Part shown: piece after piece, positions 32,921 through 40,666 of the stretch | Layout of the letters: every line of letters begins with the position of its first letter | How positions within the stretch are numbered: the first letter of the stretch is position 1 | Assembly (NCBI GenBank): GCA_019135895.1 | Contig: JAGVVH010000332.1 | Span: 1 to 40,666, forward strand | DNA from: Bacteroidota bacterium | GTDB taxonomy: Bacteria; Bacteroidota; Bacteroidia; Bacteroidales; WCHB1-69 | DNA: 40,666 nt | Reading direction: 5' to 3' | Translations under genes and position numbers: made by a program | The notes under the pieces: model-generated | Database searches by the model: none | Told to the model about the DNA's origin: nothing | What the model saw: only the letters and a program-made list of their open reading frames with translations

Positions 32921-35485
32921 TTATTGGTTTTGTTTTGGTAATAATTTATAACGATATGAACGAATAGTGAAATCAATCATATTATTATTCCCGGAATTAG
33001 GCTCAAAAATGACCTTTTTTTCTTCATTAGGTAACAAATCAAAATAGTTATCCGAGTATTTCCCTTCACTTCCTGTCTTTGTTGAAATATATACCCCCTT
33101 AGCTAAAACATTGGATTTTAAATGTAAGATGTATTTATTTTTTTCTTTATAGGTTTTGAAACTGATTATAGGTTTTGAAAGAATCAGTTTTGCCGGATAT
33201 TCAAAATAGTGTAATTTTCTTGCTATGAGTTTATTTTGTGTTGAAAAAAAGGAGATTATTAAAACTTTATCATTGGTTTTTCCCATATATTTTGATGGAA
33301 TTTTAAAGTTTGTTATAAGAGTAGAGGCATTAGCTTTCCCAATAACAGGATTAAGGATTTCTTGATGTAAAATGTTTCCCCTGAAATCCATCAGAGTTAT
33401 TTCCATTTTTCCGCTAATATCTTGTATGGAATCGGAAACAATAAATATGGAGATTTTATTATCTATGGCTTTTTCGGAAGAAATGATAATTTTGGCAAAT
33501 TTATCTCGAACAGTATAATGAAGTGCTTTCAGGTTGCCGTAATAGTCAATACTACTCCAGGAAGCCACCGGCCAGCAATCGTTTAGCTGCCAGTAAAGAG
33601 ATCCCATACAATAAGGCATTTGCTGTCTATGAAGTTCAATTGCTTCTCCGATTCCGTATGCTTGAACTAATTGGCTTAAATACACAAACTCTTCAAAATC
33701 ATTTACTTGTCTAAAATATTGATTAATGGCTTTTGATATTATTTCTATCCCGCGATTATGTTTTTGGTGATTTTTCATTACTGAAGATTCCAGATTCATT
33801 TCTTCTGTCAAGGCAAATTTTTTGATTGTAGAAATTTCAGGATAGGATTGGAAGCCATATTCTGACATGAAACGACCTGTTTTAGCTTTCCACACTTCAA
33901 AAGGTTCCTCTCCCCACCAAACGCCCCAGTAGTGAGAATCCCCTTGTGTAATACATTCAGGATGCCCCCATCCCCATAGTGGAGAAGTAGGGATATAACT
34001 CCTTCCCGAATCAAATTTACAGACTGCATTGGGTAGGATTGTCTCAAATAATTGCTTAATATCTTTTTCAACAACAGATTGTTGTTCAGTTGAATAATTA
34101 TTTTTCCACCCCCAATCTTCCCATCCATTTTGGACTTCATTGTTGCCACACCACAAAGCCAAACATGGGTGATTGCGTAATCTTTTTATTTGCTCCTCTG
34201 ATTCATACACAATATTTTCTTTAAATGATTTATCTAAAGGATATAATGCACCGGCAAAAATGAAATCCTGCCAGATTAATATCCCCATTTTGTCACACAA
34301 ATCATAAAAAATATCATCCTCATAAATTCCCCCTCCCCATATACGTATCATATTCATGTTAGCATCGCGGCACGAAAGGAGTAATGATTCATACTTTTTA
34401 TGAGTCATTTTAGTTGGAAAACTTTCTCCCGGAATCCAGTTGGTCCCTTTTATGAAAACAGGAATTCCATTCACCTGAAATTCAAATTTGGAACCTATTG
34501 TATCTTTATCCATGATGATTATGATATCACGCAACCCAATATTCCGGGCAACTGAATCTAATGCATTTCGATTTTCGATTTCTACTCTGATATGATATAA
34601 TTTTTGATTTCCCAATCCGTTTGGCCACCATCGTTCCGGATTTTTTATTTTTAGATTACATTCAATCAGATTTTTGCCTTTTGAAAGATTGATATTTTTC
34701 AATATTTTGCAAATTTTATCATCAATTAAGCAATTCATATTTGCATGACAATTTTTGGAAGCATTAACTTCAATTTTCAAGGAAATAATAGCCAAAGTGT
34801 CAGTTAATTTTTTTTGAAAAATCTGAAAATCGTCAATTTTAAAATCATTCCAAAGTCTAATATAGGCATTTTTCCAAATACCGCAACTAATAAGTTTAGG
34901 ACCCCAGTCCCAGCCAGATTGATAAGGAGCTTTTCTTGACAGAGCTCTAATATCAGGAATCGGGTAAGGGATATTTTTTGATTTCGTTTGTTCCATTAAG
35001 AGTGATGGATAAAAACTAACCATTAACTCATTGCTATTTAACAATATTTCTTCAGGTAATGGAAAAATCCATTTTCTGAACATATTATCTGTTTGATTTG
35101 CCCCCCCTTGATGAATAAGTTTTTTCCCGTTCAGAAACACTTCAGCATAGGTGTCCAATCCTTCAAAAACAAGTTCTGCATTTGAAAAGTGCTTCAAATC
35201 TTTTTTATCAAAACTGATTTTATATTTCCAGGAACGATCTGAAATCCATTGTACAGAGTCCTCGTTAGTTCCCCAAAAAGGATCTTTAATGATGTTGTTT
35301 TTTATCAGGTCAGTATGAATTGATCCCGGAACTGTTGCAGGATACCAGACAGAATCATAGCAGAATTTCCATTCTGAAGTCAATGGTTTAATTGTTGTAC
35401 TCTTATGAGAGAGCGAACAGGATGAAAATGAAATAATTAAAAAAATCAAGGCTGATAAAGTATAAATCTGCCGGATTAGTCTCAT
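32921..35485 (-). CDS. Beta-mannosidase, GH2 family, predicted lipoprotein
   Basis: This 854-residue enzyme has a lipoprotein signal (IFLIISFSSC, Cys at about residue 23). It also has the GH2 order of a jelly-roll domain (ATVPGSIHTDLIKN, WKYKISF, FEGLDTYAEVFLNGK), an Ig-like domain, a TIM barrel and C-terminal sandwiches. WWPNGLGNQKLY and KAPYQSGWDWGPKL are typical of beta-mannosidases. The acid/base Glu is in LALWCGNNEV and the nucleophile Glu in RFMSEYGFQSYPE. It releases terminal beta-mannose, for example from the N-glycan core or mannans. It overlaps the upstream GH20 gene by the ATGA tetranucleotide, so the two are translated together. Confidence 0.92.
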   Translation of the reverse strand: MRLIRQIYTLSALIFLIISFSSCSLSHKSTTIKPLTSEWKFCYDSVWYPATVPGSIHTDLIKNNIIKDPFWGTNEDSVQWISDRSWKYKISFDKKDLKHFSNAELVFEGLDTYAEVFLNGKKLIHQGGANQTDNMFRKWIFPLPEEILLNSNELMVSFYPSLLMEQTKSKNIPYPIPDIRALSRKAPYQSGWDWGPKLISCGIWKNAYIRLWNDFKIDDFQIFQKKLTDTLAIISLKIEVNASKNCHANMNCLIDDKICKILKNINLSKGKNLIECNLKIKNPERWWPNGLGNQKLYHIRVEIENRNALDSVARNIGLRDIIIIMDKDTIGSKFEFQVNGIPVFIKGTNWIPGESFPTKMTHKKYESLLLSCRDANMNMIRIWGGGIYEDDIFYDLCDKMGILIWQDFIFAGALYPLDKSFKENIVYESEEQIKRLRNHPCLALWCGNNEVQNGWEDWGWKNNYSTEQQSVVEKDIKQLFETILPNAVCKFDSGRSYIPTSPLWGWGHPECITQGDSHYWGVWWGEEPFEVWKAKTGRFMSEYGFQSYPEISTIKKFALTEEMNLESSVMKNHQKHNRGIEIISKAINQYFRQVNDFEEFVYLSQLVQAYGIGEAIELHRQQMPYCMGSLYWQLNDCWPVASWSSIDYYGNLKALHYTVRDKFAKIIISSEKAIDNKISIFIVSDSIQDISGKMEITLMDFRGNILHQEILNPVIGKANASTLITNFKIPSKYMGKTNDKVLIISFFSTQNKLIARKLHYFEYPAKLILSKPIISFKTYKEKNKYILHLKSNVLAKGVYISTKTGSEGKYSDNYFDLLPNEEKKVIFEPNSGNNNMIDFTIRSYRYKLLPKQNQ

Positions 35486-37146
35486 TTTTTGTTTTTTTGG
35501 CTACTATTGTCAATAGGTGCAAAAATATCACAATATTGATAACCTAAAGCACCCAGCCGTTTTTTATGTTCAATAATTTTTATTTTAAAATGATTCCAAT
35601 CTTTTTTTTCTTTAGGAGACCAAACGATTTCCGAAAGTGCACAAAGACGTGGCAAAAGCATATATTCTACAATGTCAGAATTATATAAAAATTCTGCCCA
35701 AAGGTTGCATTGAGCCCCAATGATATATTTGTGTTCTTCAGCTTTTAGGGAGTCCGGAATTGGTTCGTAAGAATATACTTTTTCCAGCGGCACATATCCA
35801 CCCATAGCTTCAGGTTCAGTTTTGGGATCAGCCTGATAAAAGTTAAAATAACAGTAATCAATGGGTGTCATGATTGCATTATTACCCTGACGGGCAGCAG
35901 TAATTGCACCGTTTTCTCCTCTCCATGACATGATAGTAGCATTTTTTGATACACCTCCATCCAGTATTTCATCCCAACCGATAATATTTTTCCCATAATC
36001 AATGACTTTTTTTTCAATTTCTCGAATCATCCAGCTTTGTAATTCTGCTTCATTTTTAAGATGCTGTTCTTTGATTCTGTTTTGGCATTTAGGACATTTT
36101 TTCCAATTATCATTGACTGCTTCATCACCTCCAATATGAATATATTTATAAGGGAAAAGCGATGCAACTTCATCAATAACATCTTTATAAAACTGAATTA
36201 CCGTATCATTTCCGGCACACATTATAGCTTTTGGAGGCCAGTAGGGGCCGATTTGAACAAAATATGGATAGTCATCACAAGCAAATTCGGGATAAGAAGC
36301 TAAAATAGCAGAGCAATGCCCTGGAATTTCTATTTCAGGAACAACATCTATGTGTCTTTGAGCAGCATAAGCAACTACTTCCCGAATCTGATCTTTGGTG
36401 TAATATCCTCCGTATGAGGCTTTTTCTCCCTCTTTTGGGGGCTCTCCTTTTGTCCAAGAAACCTGGCTTCTATCAACTCTCCAAGCTCCGACTTCAGTTA
36501 ATTTGGGATATTTATCAATCTGAATTCGCCAGCCGTGGTCATCAGTCAGATGCCAGTGAAATTTATTTATTTTGTAAAGAGCCAATATATCCAAATGTTT
36601 TTTAATGTATTCAACATCAAAAAAATGTCTTGACACATCTAAATGATTTCCACGCCATGCAAATCTGGGATAATCCAAAATTTCAAGACAGGAAAAGGTG
36701 ATTTTTGTCGGATTATTTTTATTGATGTTGTTTGGAGCAAGTTGATATAGAGTCTGAAATCCGTAAAATAATCCGGTTGTTGTATTTGCCTCTATAATAA
36801 TTTTATTTCTTTTAATTTTCAAACGATATCCTTCATCCCCCAACTTTATATCTTTTTTTGAATTAATAGAAAAATAGATGCAGTTTTTAACTTTGTGTTC
36901 AGGGGTAACAATGGTTGGGTTAAATCCAAAATACTTTTCAAAATATTCTACAATATAGGTAACCGTAGTATTATTTTTGTCAATATTACTAAAAGATATA
37001 GTAGTGTTATTATCAAAAGTAAAAAAACCATATTTCATCCTAATACTGACAGGCTCAGGAATTATAGAAACATTTTCTTTGTCAATAAGTGTGCATCCCG
37101 AATAAAGACAAGAAAGGGTTAGCACTATAAAAACAATTTTTTTCAT
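35482..37146 (-). CDS. Beta-N-acetylhexosaminidase, GH20 family, predicted lipoprotein
   Basis: The 554-residue product starts best at the ATG at 37146, because MKKIVFIVLTLSCLYSGC gives a clean lipoprotein signal; an in-frame ATG at 37176 adds ten residues that spoil it. A GH20b domain (IIPEPVSIRMKYG) leads into the GH20 barrel with RGNHLDVSRHFF, KINKFHWHLTDDHGWRI, VVPEIEIPGHCSA and the catalytic pair Asp341-Glu342 in HIGGDEAV. It removes terminal GlcNAc or GalNAc by substrate-assisted catalysis. Together with the overlapping beta-mannosidase this fits trimming of N-glycan-like GlcNAc-Man structures. The TEVGAWRVDR and YIIGAQCNLWAEF motifs are also typical. Confidence 0.93.
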   Translation of the reverse strand: MKKIVFIVLTLSCLYSGCTLIDKENVSIIPEPVSIRMKYGFFTFDNNTTISFSNIDKNNTTVTYIVEYFEKYFGFNPTIVTPEHKVKNCIYFSINSKKDIKLGDEGYRLKIKRNKIIIEANTTTGLFYGFQTLYQLAPNNINKNNPTKITFSCLEILDYPRFAWRGNHLDVSRHFFDVEYIKKHLDILALYKINKFHWHLTDDHGWRIQIDKYPKLTEVGAWRVDRSQVSWTKGEPPKEGEKASYGGYYTKDQIREVVAYAAQRHIDVVPEIEIPGHCSAILASYPEFACDDYPYFVQIGPYWPPKAIMCAGNDTVIQFYKDVIDEVASLFPYKYIHIGGDEAVNDNWKKCPKCQNRIKEQHLKNEAELQSWMIREIEKKVIDYGKNIIGWDEILDGGVSKNATIMSWRGENGAITAARQGNNAIMTPIDYCYFNFYQADPKTEPEAMGGYVPLEKVYSYEPIPDSLKAEEHKYIIGAQCNLWAEFLYNSDIVEYMLLPRLCALSEIVWSPKEKKDWNHFKIKIIEHKKRLGALGYQYCDIFAPIDNSSQKNKK

Positions 37147-37168
37147 GGATTTTGGAATAAAAAATAAC

Positions 37169-38299
37169 TTAATCAATAAATTTATTTTGATAATAAGGGA
37201 ATTCCTTTACCAGTTCACCTGAATAATAAAAGTCGAAAGCAAGTCCTCCAAAAGTATGAGGAACCCCATCTATCGTGATTTTTGCCCCACCGATTTCTGG
37301 AGTCGGTTTAGGAATGGAGAGGTTAAACCCCAAGTTGAACAAGGTTGCTAAAACACCGGCGTTGTACGAAATATCTTGTCCCCTTCGTTCCCATTGTTTT
37401 TGAAATTGATGTAACATTATGCCGGCATAGAGATAAGAGTAATAATTACTTTTGCCGTTTGTAAGTCTTTGAATTCTGGCTGCCGAATCAACCCCATTTT
37501 CATAATTCAACGCATTCTCATATTTTTTTGAAATATAGAATTCAGAAGAGGGATCCTTTAAATATTTTTCTATTCTCATAGCAGTAAATTCCTTAATTCC
37601 GGTTACCCCCATAGAGAACTTTGTCTCTGTAACTAATACTTTTACTGGACCGAGGTAGGATTTAAATACTTCGCGATTCGTATTATAAAGCCGTATTTGT
37701 TCTCCAATCAAAGTAGCAACAATAAGTCGTGGTTCAATTCCGGCATTTTTTGCAGCACTATCGATAACATCTTTTTCCTTTGATATGGCAATTTTAAGAG
37801 CAGCCCATTGTTGGGTATTCATCCATTCAATTGCATTATTCGGATTTTGTAACTTTTGAGGTTTGGAAAGTAACTCAGATCCTTGATTTAGTAATTTTTC
37901 GTATTCTTTTTTAATTTTAGGATTTGAATTAATATAGATTTCAGTAGCAGCAATCATTTGACGGATTGATTTAGGATTTTCATTTGTTTTGACCGCTTCC
38001 AAAATATTATTGGCATTGTATGGAAAAAATTTACTTATACAAATAATTTTGTAAAAGTCGATTGCTCTTTGGTTACTGTTGAAAGAATAATCTTCAACAT
38101 TGCTTCCGCTAACTTTGCCCATTTCTTCAATTTCCATCAAGTAACGGTTATTTTTATCAATAGTTCCTTTGTTTTTTGTGAGTCCTAAGTTAAAGACTGC
38201 CCAGGCAGTAATGATTCCGAAACCAGCAATAGCAAATCCGTATAATGCAATACGCCAAATCCATTTCAGAAAGAAATTCTTTTTATTTATTTCATTCAT
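37169..38299 (-). CDS. Membrane-anchored lytic transglycosylase-like protein (family uncertain)
   Basis: A 376-residue protein with one N-terminal transmembrane helix (about residues 15-37, LYGFAIAGFGIITAWAVFNL). The remainder is likely periplasmic. Residues 178-330 resemble a lysozyme-like domain: VIDSAAKNAGIEPRLIVATL, a candidate catalytic Glu200 in IGEQIRLY, a YLGPVKVLVTETKFSMGVTG stretch like the SxGxxQ-type turn of transglycosylases, and a late YNAGVLATLFNLGF. The frame is open to 38350, but the -7 element at 38333-38340 lies inside that extension, so ATG 38299 is preferred. It leads the operon with GH20, GH2 and the prenyltransferase (22 bases to the GH20 start). Peptidoglycan cleavage is inferred only. 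Confidence 0.55.
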   Translation of the reverse strand: MNEINKKNFFLKWIWRIALYGFAIAGFGIITAWAVFNLGLTKNKGTIDKNNRYLMEIEEMGKVSGSNVEDYSFNSNQRAIDFYKIICISKFFPYNANNILEAVKTNENPKSIRQMIAATEIYINSNPKIKKEYEKLLNQGSELLSKPQKLQNPNNAIEWMNTQQWAALKIAISKEKDVIDSAAKNAGIEPRLIVATLIGEQIRLYNTNREVFKSYLGPVKVLVTETKFSMGVTGIKEFTAMRIEKYLKDPSSEFYISKKYENALNYENGVDSAARIQRLTNGKSNYYSYLYAGIMLHQFQKQWERRGQDISYNAGVLATLFNLGFNLSIPKPTPEIGGAKITIDGVPHTFGGLAFDFYYSGELVKEFPYYQNKFID

Positions 38300-38332
38300 T
38301 TTCTTGATTATTTCTTTTAAAATTTTAGTCGG

Positions 38333-38340
38333 CAAAATTA
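38333..38340 (-). promoter_or_regulatory. -7 promoter element for the glycosidase/prenyltransferase operon
   Basis: Minus strand reads TAATTTTG, a TAnnTTTG match, 34 bases before the chosen start at 38299. This supports the shorter start of the transglycosylase-like gene. Confidence 0.55.
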
Positions 38341-38540
38341 CAAAAATCAATTCAGAATTTACATTAAAATTATCTTAAAAATTAAACACATTTTAGTTTG
38401 CTCAATAACACCTTTTTTTTAAATAAAAGTTTTTTTTTCTCTGTAAAAAATTTATTTTTAACTTTAAGTAATTGAATGTTAGTATAATAAATAAAAATCG
38501 ATTTTATTTTTTAAAAAAGTGATTATTTCAAAAAAATGTT

Positions 38541-38548
38541 TATTTTTG
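38541..38548 (+). promoter_or_regulatory. -7 promoter element for the four-helix-bundle gene
   Basis: Plus strand reads TATTTTTG, 30 bases before the ATG at 38578. The DNA between this and the divergent promoter at 38333 is AT-rich without other features. Confidence 0.6.
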
Positions 38549-38577
38549 TGCATATTTACTAACTAAATCATTTTAAA

Positions 38578-39006
38578 ATGAACGAACAAGAAAACACCGT
38601 TAGCTTTTTTAGATTTGAAGATTTAAGAATTTATGCTAAAGCACTTGATTACATCACCTGGTTACATGGCGTTATTGCTAATTTTCCGGATTCTCAGTAT
38701 GTCGTTTTAGGTGAGCCTTTCTTGAAGTCAGCTCAAGCAATTGCACTACATATTGCGGAAGGTTCTGCAAGAAACAAAGCTCAATTTGTTTATTACTTAA
38801 AAATGGCTAAAAGTTCAGTTAGAGAATGTGTTGTATATACTGAATTTGCTTCTAAACTTTCGGCAATTAATAATGATGAGAAAGAGTACTCTAGAAACCA
38901 ACTTATGGAACTTACCAAAATGATTGGATCTTTGGTGGCTTCTCTTCAAAGATCAGTTCCTGTATCTAGGGAAGATGATGACATTGATGGAATGCCAGAA
39001 ATGTAA
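38578..39006 (+). CDS. Four-helix bundle protein (S23/IVS-type family)
   Basis: This 142-residue cytosolic protein fits the four-helix-bundle family first noticed in 23S rRNA intervening sequences. Markers are FRFEDLRIYAKALDYI, LKSAQAIALHIAEGSARN and FVYYLKMAKSSVRECVVYTEFA, with an acidic C-terminus (SREDDDIDGMPEM). It is longer than many members because of that tail. No rRNA gene is near, so this is a free-standing chromosomal member whose function is unknown. It is monocistronic, with its own promoter and a strong terminator. Confidence 0.8.
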   Translation: MNEQENTVSFFRFEDLRIYAKALDYITWLHGVIANFPDSQYVVLGEPFLKSAQAIALHIAEGSARNKAQFVYYLKMAKSSVRECVVYTEFASKLSAINNDEKEYSRNQLMELTKMIGSLVASLQRSVPVSREDDDIDGMPEM

Positions 39007-39027
39007 TAATTTTTGTTTATATTTTTT

Positions 39028-39073
39028 ACAGATAATTTTGTGTTTAATTCTCACAAAGTTATCTGTTTTTTTT
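39028..39073 (+). terminator. Strong intrinsic terminator of the four-helix-bundle gene
   Basis: A 15-bp stem pairs 39028-39042 with 39052-39066 with one G-U wobble around a 9-base loop, and is followed by a run of eight Ts. Confidence 0.9.
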
Positions 39074-39128
39074 GCTCTATAAATAGCTACATTTTTCAGT
39101 TGTCCATCTTTCCTTTCAATTGTTTTTT

Positions 39129-39136
39129 TATCTTTG
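39129..39136 (+). promoter_or_regulatory. -7 promoter element for the DUF1015 gene
   Basis: Plus strand reads TATCTTTG, 35 bases before the ATG at 39172. Confidence 0.65.
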
Positions 39137-39171
39137 CACGCGAAAATAAAAAAACTTAAAACTTAAAAATT

Positions 39172-40422
39172 ATGGCAATTGTAAAACCTTTCAAAGGATT
39201 ACGTCCTCCTAAAGAAATTGTAAAACAGTTGGCATCCCGCCCCTATGATGTCCTTAATTCAGAAGAAGCCCGTGCTGAAGCTTCCGGTAATCCTTATTCT
39301 TTGCTAAGGATTACAAAAGCTGAAATTGATTTCCCGAAAGGGACAGATGAGCATTCTCAAATGGTTTATGATAAAGTTGTTGAAAATTTCAATTTGTTCA
39401 AAAAAAATGGCTGGATCATAAAAGAGGATGAAGAGAAATTCTATATTTACGCCCAAAAGATGGAAGGAAGGATACAATATGGAATAGTAGGGTGTGCCCA
39501 TATTGATGATTATTTGAATAATGTAATCAAAAAACATGAATTAACTCGAAAAGATAAAGAGGAAGACCGTATGATTCATGTTAGAATAACAAATGCCAAT
39601 GTTGAGCCTGTGTTTTTTGCATATCCTGATAATAAAAATATTAATGAGATTGTTGAAAATATAGTAAAAAATCAGGTTCCTGAATATGATTTTGTTGCAG
39701 ATGAGGGTTTCGGCCATCAGTTATGGGTTATCAATGATGCCTCTGTCAACAAGAGAATTTCTGAAATTTTCAAGAATGAAATACCCTATTTATATGTTGC
39801 TGATGGGCATCATCGTACTGCAGCCGCTGCTTTAGTCGGAAGTGAAAAACGAAGAAACAATCCTCATCATACCGGTAATGAAGAATACAACTACTTTATG
39901 GCAGTTATTTTCCCGGCAAATCAGCTTAAAATTATTGACTATAATCGGGTTGTTAAAGACTTAAACGGTCTTTCCAATAATCAATTTATGGATCTTCTCT
40001 CAGAGACATTCACTGTAGAAAAAATTGGAAAAGAAATATACAAACCTTCTAAATTACATGAATTCAGTATTTATATAGATGGATTTTGGTACAAAATGAC
40101 TGCAAAACAAGGCACTTACAATGATCAGGATCCGATTGGAGTTTTGGATGTGACCATACTTTCTGAGAAGGTTCTCGACAAAGTATTAGGAATAAAGGAT
40201 TTAAGAACTGATAAAAGAATTGATTTTATTGGTGGAATACGCGGTCTTGGTGAATTGAGACGTAGAGTTGATAGTGGAGAAATGAAAGTGGCTTTTGCAC
40301 TTTATCCGGTTTCAATGGAGCAATTAATTAATATTGCTGACTCAGGGAATATAATGCCTCCCAAAACAACTTGGTTTGAACCAAAGTTGCGTTCAGGACT
40401 GGTTATTCACGAATTAGAATAA
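39172..40422 (+). CDS. DUF1015 family protein
   Basis: The 416-residue protein matches DUF1015: an N-terminal IVKPFKGLRPP and SRPYDVLNSEEARAEA, then LLRITKAEIDFP, HELTRKDKEEDRMIHV, the His-rich LYVADGHHRTAAAAL and NYFMAVIFPANQLKIIDYNRV. The C-terminal FIGGIRGLGELRR and ALYPVSMEQLI are also typical. Some relatives contain a ParB/Srx-like fold around ADGHHR. In many Bacteroidota it follows the serine genes serC-serA; here it stands alone with its own promoter and terminator. Its activity is not established. Length is normal. Confidence 0.9.
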   Translation: MAIVKPFKGLRPPKEIVKQLASRPYDVLNSEEARAEASGNPYSLLRITKAEIDFPKGTDEHSQMVYDKVVENFNLFKKNGWIIKEDEEKFYIYAQKMEGRIQYGIVGCAHIDDYLNNVIKKHELTRKDKEEDRMIHVRITNANVEPVFFAYPDNKNINEIVENIVKNQVPEYDFVADEGFGHQLWVINDASVNKRISEIFKNEIPYLYVADGHHRTAAAALVGSEKRRNNPHHTGNEEYNYFMAVIFPANQLKIIDYNRVVKDLNGLSNNQFMDLLSETFTVEKIGKEIYKPSKLHEFSIYIDGFWYKMTAKQGTYNDQDPIGVLDVTILSEKVLDKVLGIKDLRTDKRIDFIGGIRGLGELRRRVDSGEMKVAFALYPVSMEQLINIADSGNIMPPKTTWFEPKLRSGLVIHELE

Positions 40423-40440
40423 ATGGAATCATTATAAACT

Positions 40441-40475
40441 AAAAAGACCATGTATTTATATATGGTCTTTTTTTT
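40441..40475 (+). terminator. Intrinsic terminator of the DUF1015 gene
   Basis: AAAAAGACCAT (40441-40451) pairs perfectly with ATGGTCTTTTT (40462-40472) around a 10-base loop, with Ts running to 40475. The A-run on the left would also serve minus-strand transcripts. Confidence 0.9.
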
Positions 40476-40549
40476 GTGTTATAAGTTTAAGCAATAAATT
40501 TTTTGCTCATATTTTTTATAAGTCAATTTTGATACTTAATGAAGAGCAA

Positions 40550-40666
40550 TTAAGGTAATGTCCCAAAAAGTGTGTATGGTAAAAGTTCATTTTGTATTTG
40601 CAAAGTTATTATTTTTTTAATCCTATTTTCATCTTCAAAATTTTTGCGGTCAATAATCCCATCTGA
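40550..40666 (-). CDS. C-terminal end of an unidentified reading frame (truncated by window)
   Basis: The minus strand is open from the window edge to a TAA at 40550-40552, giving 38 residues that include IIDRKNFEDENRIKKII and ELLPYTLFGTLP. Composition looks coding, but I do not recognise it. It converges on the DUF1015 gene, whose terminator would serve both strands. The TGTCCCAAAAAGTGTGTA stretch near its end resembles an insertion-sequence terminus, but no second copy is visible. Confidence 0.3.
   Translation of the reverse strand, partial: SDGIIDRKNFEDENRIKKIITLQIQNELLPYTLFGTLP

Noticed and set aside
38300..38350. Longer start for the transglycosylase-like gene
   Set aside because: The -7 element at 38333-38340 falls within it, and the MNEINKK start at 38299 precedes a normal N-terminal anchor.
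38578..39006. rRNA intervening sequence, because the protein is of the S23 type
   Set aside because: No 23S rRNA sequence surrounds it; it is a free-standing gene with its own promoter and terminator.
1..40666. tRNA, rRNA or CRISPR arrays
   Set aside because: I looked for tRNA T-loop patterns, rRNA segments and regularly spaced repeats on both strands and saw none; a short or degenerate case could escape reading by eye.

Overview
The window reads as a low-GC chromosome segment of a Bacteroidota bacterium. Evidence: many genes carry the phylum's -7 promoter element TAnnTTTG 15-70 bases before the start codon; there are two secreted proteins with Por/type IX secretion (T9SS) C-terminal sorting domains; Rho has the long N-terminal insertion; and there is a GldA-type ABC ATPase, an EF-G2-type paralogue and a WaaA/LPS gene. 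The exact order cannot be fixed from sequence alone. No tRNA, rRNA or CRISPR array was seen. A possible insertion-sequence end at the extreme right edge could not be confirmed.

Layout. 1-6.6 kb: the 3' part of rho, which is broken by a frameshifting deletion, then a lipid kinase, a GldA-like ABC ATPase on the opposite strand, and a 1081-residue outer-membrane protein with a TolB-like propeller and an Omp85-like barrel. 6.6-11 kb: a T9SS cargo protein and an EF-G paralogue that lacks the catalytic His. 11.2-13.6 kb: folP, a secreted endonuclease I and a QueD/PTPS enzyme. 13.6-16.2 kb: a secreted C69 peptidase and a universal stress protein on the minus strand. 16.4-21.7 kb: an outer-membrane barrel, waaA, threonine dehydratase and uvrB in one close-packed plus-strand run. 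21.7-24.8 kb (minus): elbB-mtnA-aroK as an overlapping operon, and a DnaQ-like exonuclease.

24.8-28.4 kb is the most interesting part. It holds a predicted standalone structured RNA, a second long terminator-like hairpin, a small Cys-rich lipoprotein gene, and a divergent LytS-type kinase/LytTR regulator pair. Between lipoprotein and kinase lie two copies of an ~80-bp promoter plus operator module with identical internal spacing. One copy drives the lipoprotein gene; the other faces a 330-bp stretch with no ordinary gene. I infer that the LytTR regulator acts on both.

28.5-30.4 kb: grpE-dnaJ. 30.5-38.3 kb (minus): a DUF1801 protein, a radical SAM protein, a MenA/UbiA prenyltransferase, a GH2 beta-mannosidase lipoprotein, a GH20 hexosaminidase lipoprotein and a membrane-anchored lytic-transglycosylase-like protein. 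The last four are tightly packed and look like one envelope/glycan operon. 38.6-40.4 kb: a four-helix-bundle (S23-like) protein with a strong terminator and a DUF1015 protein. The right edge holds the end of an unidentified minus-strand reading frame.

All assignments rest on motif recognition by eye; no database search was run.
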